In this document: positions 38,770 to 52,700 of the stretch, one piece after another | Position numbering within the stretch: the first letter of the stretch is position 1 | How the letters are laid out: each line of letters starts with the position of its first letter | Assembly: GCA_015183035.1 (NCBI GenBank) | Contig: JACZZP010000013.1 | Coordinates: forward strand, 1,550,001 to 1,614,000 | Source: Meloidogyne chitwoodi | Taxonomy: Eukaryota > Nematoda > Chromadorea > Rhabditida > Meloidogynidae | Length of the DNA: 64,000 bases | Direction: 5' to 3' | The notes under the pieces: generated by a model | What the model was told of the DNA's origin: nothing | The model's input: only the letters and a program-made list of their open reading frames with translations | Database searches by the model: none | Made by a program: the position numbers and the translations under genes

Positions 38770-39936
38770 TCAAAATAAATCATCTTCTTCAGCTGCAGCT
38801 ATTTTCTCTTCATCTTCTTTAGTTCTTTCAATTATATCTTCAATATTATCATCTTCAGAAGTATCTTCTTCTTCACCTCCTTTTAATGATTGTTCATGCA
38901 GCATAACATATTCTCTTGAACTAAATCCAAATTTAAGAACATCCTTCTCTTTTAATTGATAATAACGTTGAGATTCTATCCTTTCACCATTCTTTTTTTT
39001 AATTAAAAATAAAATAATTTTATCATTAAATCCAAAAAAATACCAAAAATGTTCCATTTCCAGAACCCAAATCAATTATATAAGGTCGTGTTCTCTATAA
39101 AAATTAAATAAATCAATATAAAAAATTTCAGATAAAAAATAAAAAAACAAACCCTTCCCTTTGATCCATCAATTCTTTCAAAAACCAAAGAACGGTATTG
39201 AAGAACGGCATGTTGCTTTGAACAGCTTGGGTGGTCAATCGGAAAATCAGCGACTTTATGATCACGCCCAATTAAATAAGCTGATTGTCTATGAACATAA
39301 ATTACTGGTAAATTCTCTTCTCCCTATAATCAAATGAAACTAATTTTTTTTAAATCTAAAAAACCTTAAATGGATAAATTCTCCAACGCAATTTTGGAAC
39401 TTTGGCTTCTGGAGGTTCATTATACTATAAAGAAGTATAATTTAAATTATAATATTCTTAAATAAAGAAACCTTAACCACAACGCCCTTAAAAGTATTTG
39501 TATCTTGTGCAAGCTTTCCAGAAGGCTCAAATGAAGGTTTTTCTCTTTCTTCCTCCTTTTTTTCTACATCTTTCTTTTCCAAATTTTCATCTTCTTCAGT
39601 TTTTATTTCCTTTTTTAAAGCACCACTTGGCTAAAAAATTTAATTCTATAAAAAAATTATTCTATATAAATTAAAACCTCCCACGAAGGTTTATCCCAAC
39701 CTCCAGGCGGTGGATCCATACGCACAAATTTTCTGCTAGATCGAGAATTACTTTCATTTGAATGTCGTTCATCATCATCATAACGATGTTTCGAATTGTG
39801 ATGATCACTTCGTCTCTAATAATTTTAAGTTAATAATTTTAGTATATAAATTAAAAACCTTAGATTCTCTAGGACTTCTTTCTCTCGAACGACTTCTCTT
39901 GTGACTATGAGAAGAAGAATGTGGACGTTTACCCAT
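38770..39936 (-). CDS. SNIP1-like nuclear FHA-domain protein
   Basis: Orthologue of SNIP1/Pml1, a nuclear protein tied to spliceosome and retention/splicing complexes and to microRNA processing. The N-terminus is Arg/Ser-rich and basic (MGKRPHSSSHSHKRSRSRER). A conserved short block KFVRMDPPPGGWDKPSWE follows, then an acidic Lys/Glu linker and NEPPEAKVPKLRWRIYPFKG. The FHA domain is YLIGRDHKVADFPIDHPSCS, KQHAVLQYR, and IDLGSGNGTFLNGERI, with the phosphothreonine-binding GR, S..H and NG..LNG residues present. The tail is acidic and ends AAEEDDLF. A short intron interrupts the GNGTFL/NGERI strand. An ATTTTAG acceptor (AG 39965-39964) lies before ATG 39936. It is 317 bp downstream of ubr-1 on the same strand, so an operon is possible. 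Confidence 0.9.
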
Positions 39937-40253
39937 AGATATGTGAAAATTTAGAAACAGAAACTAAAATAAAACAAAAATAATTAAAAATAAACATATA
40001 AATATTACAAAAAAATATAAGGTATTAATAAAAACAATTGCATTAATAAATAAATATAAAAACTTTTTGTAATAAAATTTTATTAACTATTTTTTAATTT
40101 TTGTCATCAAAAAATAAAAATGAATTAATCTAATCGCATTTAAAAGAAAATTATACAGTTGAATTGAATGAAATATATTTAAATATCTCAGTTAAGAAGC
40201 AAAAAAGTGTCTTCAAATAATATTAATTTTATTTATAAAAAAAAGAAAAGAAT

Positions 40254-43200
40254 TTAAAAATGTTGCCAATCAAAAGCAATATTTCGATGATTTAATTCAT
40301 ATTGATTCAAAACTTCTTCAGCAATTTCTTGATGTAGCCACTGCTTTTGAATTTTCCAATAAAGTTCTTTATTAAGACTCATTGGGTTACCACGTCTATT
40401 GTATAAAAATTAAATTTAAAAATATATATATATCTAAAAAACCTAAATCCTGGATCAGTTTCCCCAAATTCATCAACATAAGGTGCATTCTTGAAACAAC
40501 CACGCACAGACTCACCAGCAATATATAAAAAGAAAATTTGACATTCACGAATTCTATAATAAATTTAAAAAAATAATAAGAAAAAATTTTTGAGAAATTA
40601 ACCTTAAAAATATTCCAGTAGAACCATGGCATTTACTCAAATGATAAGCACAAGCACCAAACTTTTTTCCGGCAACCTTAAAAAGAATGTATTTGAAATT
40701 TAAAAAATATTTTTAGAGTATTAAACCTGAGTCTCGCAACAATAACTATGAGAACCTAAAAAATTAAAAAAAAATTGTAAATAAATAATAAAAAAATACA
40801 AAGAATTTCTCCACAGCATAAACAAATTGTTGGAACCATTGCTGTTATTTCACCAATAACTGGACATCTTTGTAAATAATATTTTATTAAAAATAAATTA
40901 AAAGAAAAAATAAATATTTACTTGAAGCTAACACTCATATTTACTAATTGTGCAAAATCTTCAGGTAGATCAACTAGCCTATTTATTTTAATTGGCAATA
41001 AACGTGGAACTCCTACAATCATCTGTTTTGACCACCTTAAAATGAAAATAAAATTTTTTTAATTTATTTATTCAAACATTTGAAAAAGATGATCAACTCC
41101 AGAACCATTGAGTATTTCCAAAATCGTTGAAGGAAGACCAAGATAACGACAAAGGGGTACAAAACCATCCAAAGATGGATCTATAATTAAATAAAGATTA
41201 ATTTTAGAAAAGAAATATATATCAACCTTTTAAGGATTCAGGTGGAGGAACAAGAGTAATACAATTGTAAAGAATGGCTAACGGACGCAAAAAAGCAATT
41301 GATGCTGAATGAAGTCTCTTAAATATGAAAAATATTAAAGAATTAAATATATTAAATCATACATTATACAATTCAATTACTCTTTTTGGCTTGTAACACC
41401 GTTTGGGGAAAAGTTCTTTTAGACGTGCCAAAAACTCGTCAACATTTGTAGGCAGAGAATCTGTTTCAATATTTTCCTCATCCTTCTTTTCAAATTCAAA
41501 AAATTCAATGACTTGGAATAGATGGGCAATTAATGTTAGACGAATTATGTATCTAAAAGAAAAATTACGTTAAATATATAATAATTAAAATAAAACTAAC
41601 AATTCATCCACACTCCCATCGGCCACTTTATAAATAAAAACATTAGCATGAGAAGTCAATTTTCCATCAACCCAACACCATCCAATGCAAAAAACTAATT
41701 CAACCTTTTTGAAAATAAATTTTAAATTTTTTAAAAGTTTAACCAAACCGCCAAACTAAGCATGTCAATATTCATAAGTTGTACATCAACATGTAAAATC
41801 TGATCAAGATGAGTTTGTAGTTTAGAAGGTGATGATGATGACGAAGTAGTCAACTTTTGAATTTTGCTACTTGTACTAGGAACATCATTACTAACAATTT
41901 TAGTAACTTCATTTACTCTATTATCATTATTTGGCAATAATAGAGGAGCAAGAAGTTGTGTGACAAGCACATGAATACCATAAGGTTGGCAATTGAAAGG
42001 AATAAGATTAGAAATTCTTACAAAATTGTTTAAACAATCTCGCTGAAAATTTAAACATCTTTATAATAAAAAATTAGTATATAACCTGTCGAGTATTAAA
42101 AGCACCAAAAAGAGGTTTATTTTCAATTTCCAATTCAGTGGCAACTGAGCGCAATAAAAATGAACAAGATTTGAGTATATTTACAGTTTCAAATATTCGA
42201 ATATATGTTTTAGTAACCCGATTAATTGGATTAATTTTTGGTAACACTCCATACTCCGTTAATTGTATCTTAAAAATTAAATATTAAAAAAAATAATTTT
42301 CAACCTTAAACATGACATTTGTTAAAGGTTTTAATGTGTCCCAATGAGGAATTGATGGAGGAACACTTAAAAACAAAATTTTAGACGTTAAAATTTTTTA
42401 AATTAAAAATTTACTTTTCTTGAGTTATATCCTTAATTTGTGTCTTTTTAGCACCGAATAAGTTTTTTCCACCAAAAACATGTTGCATCATAATATGCAT
42501 AAGAGCAGCCCCTCGCCCGTCTAATTGATCTGCACTTTGTATCTGTCCTGTTATTGCGTCAGAAATAGATACTAAAAATTTAAAATACAATTGAAAAATT
42601 ATTTTTTAATTTCTTTAAATTGTAAAAAATTAAATTGTAATTATACAGAATTTAATTTAAAAAGGAAAATATTGTTTACATAATGGAGAAGTGCTTCGTG
42701 ATGATGATGAAATAGTTCGAGATATTTCAGGTTCAATTGATGGTGATTCATCAAAAGAAGATGGAAGACTAACAACACTTGATTGAGAATCTTCTATATT
42801 AAGGCCAACTAAACGACCGATCCCTTCTAGTGATGTTTTAGAAGTTATAGATCCAACACTTTTTGCCATTTCAGCAAGAGAACGTTCAGAATGTGACCTA
42901 AAATAATAAAAATTAAATAATTTAATTAATTATATCCCATGATTTTTAATATTTCTACAAATCCAAAATGTATTTTAATATTTAAATAACCTCTTTCGAC
43001 TGTGTCCTTTAACTTGTAAAGCGGTTTGTGTAAATAACGCACTTGTCAAATTATTAATCCATTTGGAAAACGTTTCAGAATCAAAAGGTCGATCTGTTGA
43101 AAAGCCTGTAACATCTTTTAGGCAATGATACGATGGAAACACTGGTATAACGCCTTAAAAATAAAATTTATATTTATTTTTAAGGAGAATAGACAATTGG

Positions 43201-46200
43201 AAAGACGTTTGCACAATGGGCAGAGGAATTCACCCATTTCAATATCCAACATTTGCGAGTTGAGTACTTGCATTCTACGTAAATTTTCGCGAGCGTATGT
43301 AGCTTTGATAAATCTATAGAAATTTTTTAATAAAATAATAAAAAAATCAAATCTACGCATTGAAACAAGAAAAGTGCATGAGATGAGAGCAACTGGAAAT
43401 ATGTAATTCCTCTGGAAGAAAAACTGATGAAAAAATGTCAATTTGTTCACTCATCAATCGAGACAGAGAACTATTTTGATTTCTTGTACATTTTAGAGAA
43501 AAAATACGTGAACTAAACACATAAAAATTTTAGAAAAATTTTAAGTTTAATTACTTCTGAACAAATGTAGAACAAACAATAGGGTTTCCATCAAATGAAA
43601 TAGACTCATTCTCCTGACAAAGAACACACATAATGTTCGGTTGTGGTCTTAATTGGACATCTGATTTTTTATCGCCACAACAAACTGGAAATCCAGCATC
43701 AGGTAAAGGAGTGCTAAAGATTTGAAATTTAAAAAAATAAACTAATTTAAAGAAGGACAATTCTTGACAAATAAACCTTACAATTAAACTACGAGTACAA
43801 AATATTAATCTGAATAAAGGAAACAAGGGTTTAAAAAATAAAATCATACGCATATTCTCCATCATCCATATCAAAAGTATTTGATTGCTGTTGTATATCT
43901 TGTTCCGAATCAATAAGTTTAATATTTTGTGTTTTAAAAGAGTTTTGAAGTTGTCGCATCTTAAAATAATTACACATCAATCCGTTAATCAAAATCACAA
44001 AAAACCTTTTCCATAGCAAGTTGTCGTGTCTTAGCTGCCATTGCAGACTTTCGTGAAGACCCGGCACTTACTTCTATTTTCTTTTCTGAATATTTGGTTT
44101 CATTGTCAGGTTGTTTTTGAATACAAAGAGATTTATAATTCTAAAAGAAGCGCGAGATTATTAATGTGTAATTTACAAACCATAACAAGCCACCAAAGCA
44201 AATCAGCATGGTTATCAACTGCAGATTTATTCATCATATGTTCAAGTTTTTCAAAGACTCCTTCTTTGGTAGCCATTTTAATAAAATTAAATTCATCTCC
44301 CTGAGAATTTGCACGTTTCTGTTCATTCAATGCCATTCCCAACAAGAATATGGCACCTTAAGAAATAAATTAAAAAACAGACAACGAAAATTTATTTTAA
44401 GTAAAATTAAAAAAACAAACGATAAAAAAGCTGATCACTGATAAATCTTGATCTCCTAATAGTTCTCTCAATAATTGTATGAATTAATTTGATAAAAACT
44501 TCAGATTCCATAATCTTTAATTTTAAATAAATAAGTTAAAAAAGAATATTAAAAAAATAAACTTTAAGTATAGGAGCAAAGAAACGAGAAAAGGGTGGTG
44601 GTAGAGGAGGTGGACAAGCCTTCAACTCACGACTGAGTTCTGCCCTATCTTTATTTTGTTGTTGTTCTGCCATAGATGCAAATTGTTTTGAATCTGATAA
44701 TTCAATTAAAAGAAATTTGTTTTAATTCATACAATGCCAAAAGAATGGATTGTACTCGGTACGAAGAGTCTCCTATAAAAATATTATTCCATTATTTTCC
44801 TAATTAATTACCTTCAAATAGAACATCCCACTCGATACATTATTTGCTTTCTTAAAGTTACCAACATTACGAACAGCATTTTCTAACGAAAGTCTTTGAA
44901 TGGATGGGTCATTTGGAATACACTTCTTATTAATATGTATATTTTATAAAAATTATTATTAAAAAACCTTTTCAATAAAACTAAAAGGCTTTGGACCTGT
45001 TGCCAATATGTGTATAATTTCTCTTTCAAGTATTCCTTGATATGTAGCCATATCACTTTGACCAATATAATAACGCTCACCGAACAACATAATTCAAAAA
45101 ATTAAAACGATAAAAATAGTTCTTTAAAAATTTACAATAAATGCAACATCTCTTCAGCCATGATAGAAAATATTTTACTCGACTCATCCCTAGTTACTCC
45201 ATCCATTGAATAATTTTGACTTGATGACTCCTCAAAATCGGTCTGTGCCCATTTTGCCAAGCCAAAACGGTCCAATAAACGAATAACAAATTTATTGGGA
45301 TCCATCAAAGCACCAATAGCCTAATAAAGAAATTTAAAAAGAACTAAAAGTGTACAAACTTGTAATAATTGAACATCTCTATCAAACATTTCAGTGCGGC
45401 ACAAATTTGAAGTATAATTGTGTACCTAAAAAATAAATTAATATTAAAAATTTGATTAAAACAAAAACCTGATTGACAAGAGAAAATCCGTTTCTTCTCC
45501 AAATTTGTGCATCACTAACTTGAGCATTTAAAACAAGAGATCTTTAAAATTATTTATTTTAATAATATTATCTACTTTTATTAATTCAATTAAATAATAG
45601 TTATTTCAGTTATGAGGACAAAATGTCAAAAGATGCCATTGAATTTTTGAGTTAATTTTGAATATAATATATATATTCAATTCATTGTTAACTTTTTGCT
45701 CAAATCAGTTAAAATAATCAAATATTTCAGAAAAAATTAATTAAAAAACCTTAATGGCATTTCCATCAATACAATTTTTATACCTCGCAGATTAATTGGT
45801 TCTTCAGGAAGTGATAAAATTTCATAATAATAAGCACCGTTATGATCAAAAAAGTTAGGGCCTTTATTATTAGTATAATATTTTAAAATTTCTTCAGGAG
45901 CAGATAAGAGTCCGCCAATGAAACGCCAAAGTGGTTGATGTATGGAAATGGGAGAGCGCGCGACTTGGAATTGAAAACAATCGGCCACATGACCGTAAAC
46001 TATAATGATAAATTACTCTTTTTTATTACTTATAAAAACAATCAGTTACCTTTTATGCTTGATAGTTCTTTAAACTCTGTAAATTGAGAAGTTATTCGAT
46101 ATATTTCACCCATTGCCATCTGAAAAAGTAAAATATGTACAATTGCATCAGTTCGAGCCCAAGAAAGTAGAAGAGAAAGTGGCTCTTGAATTCGAAGAAA

Positions 46201-49153
46201 AATATTAAATGCTGTTTCCCATTCGCTTTCCTAAATAAAAATATAATTTACTAAATTTTTAGAAATTAACCATTATCTGATGTTCTATTGCTTGACGTTT
46301 CACTTCATCCATACCCTAAATTTTTAGTAATTTAAATTTTTTAACTTCTTAAATAAACCTGCATATTAGCCAAAAAATGCAAAAAAGCAAGCGAACCATT
46401 AACAAAATTTTTTCTTAATTCATTAGTCCATTCATTCGGTTTGGGAACAACAGTCAAAAGATAGCTTAAAATATATATCTGTATATCTTAATCTAAAAAT
46501 ATATAATAACCTGACATCATTAACCATATAAAGAGCTCGACGTAAAATAGCAGGGTAAGAATCTGCTGAAAAATCCATTCGTTGTATAAAAGTTTGTTCA
46601 GAAGCTAAAACACATTTAAAATAAAAATATAATCAAATCTTTATAATATACTTTTCAAATATCTATTGCAGAATTCCTTCAAATTATCCATACAAATAAA
46701 TACAGCATTCTCATCGGTGATCAATCGTTCTTAAAAAAATATTAAATTAATAAAAATCACAAAATACATACTTGCAATTGTTGGAACAGTAAAAATCTTT
46801 AAAGATTTAATCAAAAATATTTTTTTATTAAAAAAATAACCTGAACAGTCATTGCAGTAATTGAAACAGAATGCTCGTGATCATCATTAATAAAATCGTC
46901 AAAGACAATATTATAATTCTGATTAAAAATTTGTTAAAAATAAAAAAATATTTAACATATTTCAAAAAACCTGCAAAAGTAAACGTCCAAAAATATATTT
47001 GTGTTCAAGATTCATTAATACAGTACTCATTAATAATTGATGAAAAGCTGTACGAGCCGCCTTCCAAAGACGTCGATCAAAAAGCAACAACATTGTAGCA
47101 TTTAAGGAATCTACTTCACAGCTACAAACATTTAGTCCATAACGATTTTTTACACATAATGCCATTGTCATATTAATAGGAGAGGATAGAACGGAATCAC
47201 AGTTAGAGGATAGACAAAGCAAAACTTCACTAATTATCGAAGCAAGAAGGGCTAAAAAATTATAAAATTTGTATGACTGTTAGACAATTTACTATAAAAT
47301 TTTAAATACATACAACAATCCTGTGCTTGTTGACTTAGCCAATTAATTAAACGAATTGCCAATAATTGAAGTCCAGAAAGTGATGAACGAAATACTTTAA
47401 CTGATAGAGGTCCAGTTTTTTGAGTACGAAGATTTGCTTCTTTTCTTGTACGATCCTAATTAAAGTAAATTTATAAAAAATGTATATATATAAAACCTCA
47501 ATCATTTGTTTAACTTCAATGCAACGTTGACGAGTACCAGTATGCACAATTGAACGACCATCTCTGTCCACAATTGAAGCTATCATCATTGCTTTATCAT
47601 GAGCAACGAAAATTGCCAATTTCAATGCTCGGATAACCTTAAATGTTGAAATAATTTGAAGGAATTTTTATTTAAATTTGAATTAAAATATCCAAATCTG
47701 TCAGTAGATCTAAAATTAACTAAAAATAGCTGTCTTCAAATATATTCAAAACTACTTGAAATATTTTAATTCCATTGACGAATTTTTAAAAATAAACCCC
47801 TTCATAAGTATGAGTTTCATCATTAAAAAGAATTGTATGGCTAATTTCATCATCTAAACGGATCCAATCTTCGTCCACAATCGAAGGAAATTCTTCTGAT
47901 AAATCCCAGCAAAGCAAAGTAATGGCAAATTTAATCGTAATTTGAGAGAGATGATGAAATCGAGTTGCCAGCTTAGGAGGAAACCCTTCGTAACAACTAA
48001 TAAAAAAACCGTTATTCAACAAAAAAATTTTTATTCCTAAGCCATAATATGTTTTCTCTTACAATAATTAATTTAACATAAATAGAGAACTAAAATATTT
48101 TGGAGTCTAAAATCAACAATTTTTGCCAAGTCTTTCAGTCTTTATGCCTGTTTCAAAAAATAACTTAACGTAAAAACATATTATAACTCAGATGAAAAAT
48201 TGCAATTTATTAGTCCCATAACCGTTTAAAAATATTAAATTATAGAAAAACCTACTTATTATTATCAGTCTCCTTTAAATCTTCCTCTTGCTGTATTTTT
48301 GGAACATGGAGTTTGCAAAAATAATCATTAGACCAAGCCTCTATATCGCCACAATCACAATATCCACTGCCCATTGAGGTATGCATCTAAATTATTTAAA
48401 TAGAAAAAAGTAGATTTATGTGAAATTCTACAATATTTTTAAAAGACACATAGGCAGGTTTAACAATTGCAAAATATGTAAAAAATTTAAATCATCCCCA
48501 TGTATGTATTGAAATTTAGAAACAACGGAGTCAACTCAAAAATTTGGGCTTGAAGAAAAAAATCCTGCCTAAGCAATGTATATAGCCATGCTTTTTAATT
48601 AATATAATAAAATTATCAAAAATACAAAAACCTTGTATCTATGATTTATATGTGCAGAATTAACAAAGCAATCATAGCACAGAACACATGTTCCATCAGT
48701 GGCACATTCTCTGAAAAATCAAGTTTAAAAAAATATTTATTTAAACAAAATTTATATACTTGCAGCTATAATTAGGTTCGCCATTTCTAAACATTTTCCC
48801 ACAAATGTGACTACATTTTGAGGCATCTTCCAGACTAACAATTTCATTTAATTTTCTCAATGAAATATTTTGTTGGCCATGGCCTTCTTCATTAACTTTA
48901 AATTCTTCCTGGGCTGAAGTTCCAACGCAAAACATTTCAGCAAGTGGATGAATAAGTTCATTTGCTAAAATTATATAAAAAAATATTTGCTAAAGTTTAA
49001 ACCAATTTTAACATCGTCCAATGAGTTATTCCAAGGTTCTTTAATTAGTGCAGGATAAACATTTTGTGCTGTACTAACCCAATGCCGATAAAGCAATTTA
49101 GAAGCTTCAGGCCAACGTTCTTCTTGTGTTGCTTTTAATAATTCATCTATCAT
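40254..49153 (-). CDS. ubr-1: UBR-1, N-recognin E3 ubiquitin ligase
   Basis: RING-type ligase that recognises destabilising N-terminal residues (N-degron pathway). About 25-30 exons. The UBR box, about 48300-48870, reads [33 protein letters not shown] and [13 protein letters not shown], with the zinc-binding cysteines and histidines present. The ClpS-like N-domain that binds bulky N-termini follows ([32 protein letters not shown]; 47500-47860). A RING-H2 lies near 43200-43640: MCVLCQE, then [12 protein letters not shown], then CPLCKRLSN. The C-terminus ends [14 protein letters not shown] 49153 directly follows an ATTTTAG acceptor (AG 49156-49155), leaving a 1-nt 5' UTR if trans-spliced there; the in-frame ATG at 49207 lies before that acceptor. 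Two introns (48023-48261 and 48389-48633) are unusually long and hold inverted repeats. Confidence 0.93.
48044..48184. repeat. Inverted repeat in a ubr-1 intron
   Basis: ATAATATGTTTT at 48044-48055 is repeated in exact inverse at 48173-48184, giving a 141-bp unit inside an intron. The arms are AT-rich and short, so chance is possible; a decayed MITE is the alternative. Confidence 0.25.
48450..48572. repeat. Short TA-flanked inverted repeat in a ubr-1 intron
   Basis: TAGGCAGG at about 48451-48458 and its exact inverse CCTGCCTA at about 48564-48571 bound a stretch of roughly 120 bp, with TA at both outer ends. This could be a small Tc1/mariner-type MITE. The inverted repeats are only 6-9 bp long, so the call is weak. 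Confidence 0.3.
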
Positions 49154-49790
49154 TCTAAAATATTCTTTAGAATTGCGGTTTAGAAATGTTAAAAGAAAGG
49201 ATATCAAAAAATTTTAAGCTTACAATAAGATTTCGATTAGAATTCCGTTTACCCAGCAATTTAACTCCGAAAATCGAAACGCACGTTTCAGTCCCTAAGT
49301 TTTAGTTCCCGCCTTTAGGGGTACGTTTCAGTCCGGTTTTAACACTATCCAATCACAAAGAAACGGCGATTAAACGGAAAATTTTTATGGCTAAATATAT
49401 TTTTTAAATGCGCCAAAAAGCCCAGATTCAAATTTAACGTTATTTTCTTTTTTTACTTTAAGGAAAAGTTCTCGTTTAAAGATTATTTTAGTTCTTTAAA
49501 AAATATCATTTTAAACCTTTTTTAACTATTAATCAACTTTTGAAAAACAAAAATATTTTTTTATACAAACAAAACAAATCAAAAATAGATGTATATTTTA
49601 TAATTAATTGACTAGCTATAAAAATATTAGAGAACAAAGGCGTAGAATTTTAAAAAAGTTGAGAAAAAAGATTTTTTTAATTTTATTTTTCTCAACATTT
49701 TTTTAAGCATAAAAAAAGAATTGAGCATTTTTAATAATTACAAAAATATAAAAAAATGGCAGAGATAAATAAAATAATTATTTTATTTTT
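49154..49790. other. Intergenic region upstream of ubr-1 and downstream of egl-19
   Basis: About 640 bp. The part next to ubr-1 (49240-49380) is GC-richer and holds two copies of ACGTTTCAGTCC, about 40 bp apart (49284-49295 and 49324-49335), plus CCCGCC-like sequence, a plausible ubr-1 promoter. The rest is AT-rich and should include the egl-19 3' UTR. Confidence 0.45.
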
Positions 49791-52700
49791 TTAAAGTGTT
49801 GTAACCAAAAGTAAATCATTTTCTTCTCCTTCATTAATATTTGGTTCTTTTCTTCCTTGTTTTTGTTGTTCACTACTAAATTGAGCAGGAGATGGTGGAG
49901 AATGTAAAAGAAGACAATTATGATGTTGTTGTATTATTTCTTCATCTTCTTCTGATTTTTCATAATCTTCAAGTAATTCTAAATCTGCTGGTCTTAGTAA
50001 ATCATGCTAAAAAATATTATTTATTTTATTATTTAAAAAACTTGAGAATATTGATTAATATCATTAATTTGATTAATTCCTCCAATACCACCACCACTCA
50101 TATGTTCAAGAAAATAAGCAGCTGTTTGATCAATTTGTTTTTCATCTAATTGATATGCTTCTGCCATTTCTCTTCTAGCTACTTCAACTAATCTAGGGTC
50201 AGTATATTGACCTAATTGTAAAGCTTCTCCAACAAGTTTATTAGTTAATTCATGATTATGATGACCAGAAGAATAATTATTATTATTTCCCCCTCTATTA
50301 TAACTACCATAAAATTGTGGATTTTGATTATTATAATAATAATTATGATTATATTGATGTCTAAAAAATAATAAAAAATTATTAATATTTTTTTTTAATT
50401 AAATAATAACCTTTGTAAATAATTAGAATTTAATGATGTTGATTGTCGAGGATATAATTCAATTGGACGTACAACAGTTCTTGGAGAATAAGGCAAACGA
50501 ACTGGACCTGTTGGGTCAGGTCTATTTATAAATTAAATAAATTAATTATTAAATTAAAATTAAAAAAAACCTATAAGTTTCTTCATAACCATTATCATCT
50601 AACCAATCATCATTTAATAAACCAGCCATAGCAAATGCCTGATTTCTTGCCAAAGCTAAAGGTCTACGTAAATGAGGTCCTTGTTGTTGCATTGTTAAAG
50701 GAGAAGAATAATTACGACGATTATTTTGTTGTCGATTACCTTGTTCTATATCTAAACGAGTTCTTCTTTCATATAAATCTTCTTCATCTGAATCTGTTGG
50801 CATACTTTAAATTTAAAAAATAATTAAAAATTAGTTTTATTAAATAATATAATTTGATTAGAACACTTTCCACTAGATTAAGCAATAAATAAATAAATAA
50901 AAGTATTTTTTAAAATAATAGAAAATTAAAACAAAATTAAAAAAAATAATATAAGAATTGAGGGAAAATAATATTTTATTTTTAAAAATAAAATAAATAT
51001 TTATACCTTCTGTTAACAAAAATAAATCTTTGTGTAGCTGTATTTCCCCTATTATTATATAAATTTTGTTGTTGTCCATTATTATCATTACTTTCTCTAA
51101 ATCCATTATTTATTCCTCCTCCAAAAAGAGAAGAATCATTAGAATCATTTAATGGTTTTTGTGAATCTGTTCTTTCTCTAGTACGAATACCATAAATTTC
51201 TGCTAAATTTGGAAGACGACGTCTATTAATATTACGAGAAATTGATCCATTATTTTGAGGAATAGAAGAAGAATCTTTATTATAAATTGGAAATTGTTGT
51301 TCAGATAATTGTTGAGGCATTGCAGGACTTTAAATAAAATAAATAAAATTATTATAATTATTTAAATTTAAAATTTATTAACCGTCCAATTAAAGCAATT
51401 GGAATTTCATCAGGAAATTGTTGTTGTTGACTATGTGCTGCTTTGTGTGAAGGAGGTAAATTAACACTTCTAATAAATAAATAAATTAATTAATTAATTT
51501 TAAAAATAAAACAAACTTATTTGTAGTCATTCCACGATGTAATAAATGTGATGTTGGTACACCATGATGATATTCTACTGACATTAAATCAGCTGCAGCA
51601 ATTGAATGTGTTGGGGAAAGTCCTTCTTCTTTTTTTAAAATAAATAAAAATAATTATTTAATTAATTAATTATTTTATAAGAAAGAGTGGTACATACATA
51701 TATTTTTAAAAATAAAATTAAAATGTCTCTTTCCTTATAAAAATTAAAAAAAAATAAAATTTTAAGTTAAATTAGATAAATTATCCTTAATAAAATAACA
51801 AAGATTTGTACACTTGAAAAAAAACAAAAATTTTCTATTTCATTAAAAAAAGTCATTTAAGTGTTTGTTTATGTCCATCAAGCGCCAAAAAAAATTTTTT
51901 TTTTTTTTTTAGTTTATTTCAAGTGACAAAAATTGGAAGGAAAAAAGGAACACAATTTTTAAAAAAGATAAGAAGAAGAAAAAGACTGGAAAAATATAAA
52001 AAAGAAAAGATGGACTAACTAAAAAAATAAATTAAAGAAAAAAAAAAGTGTTTAAAAATATTTAAAGAAGGCTAAAATGTTTGAAAATAAAATAACCAAT
52101 TTTGCTTAAGTGACACAACAACAATTCTTCCAAAAAATTAAATAAATTGAGGGAAAAAAAATTATATGCATTTATAAATATAAAAAAAAATAAATAAACT
52201 TTTTAATAAATAAATAAAAAAAAGAATTAAAAATAAAAAGAATATTTTAATTAAAAATATAATTATTTTAAAAATAATCTTATAAAATTAAAAAAATAAT
52301 TTTATTTAATAAAACAAATAAAATATTTAAATAAAAATACAAAAATATTAAAAAAATTAATTAATTTTTAATTTTCAAAAATAGAAAGGCAAAAAAAGGA
52401 ACAAATTTTAAAAAGAAAATATTTAAAAATAAATAATTTTGTGGGAAAAAGAAAAATAAGAAACAAACTAAAATTATTTATTTAAAAGAAAATTATTTAT
52501 GTGAATATAAAAATAAATATTTATTTTTTAAATAATTAATTATTATAGAGATAATATATAAATAATAATTTTTATAAAAATTATTTTTTTTTATTTATTT
52601 TTTGAGAAAAATAAATAAATAAAGGTTATAATGCTTTCTATGTGTAATTTAATCTTTCTTTTTTTAAATAAATAAATACCCACAAATATAATATTTTGGC

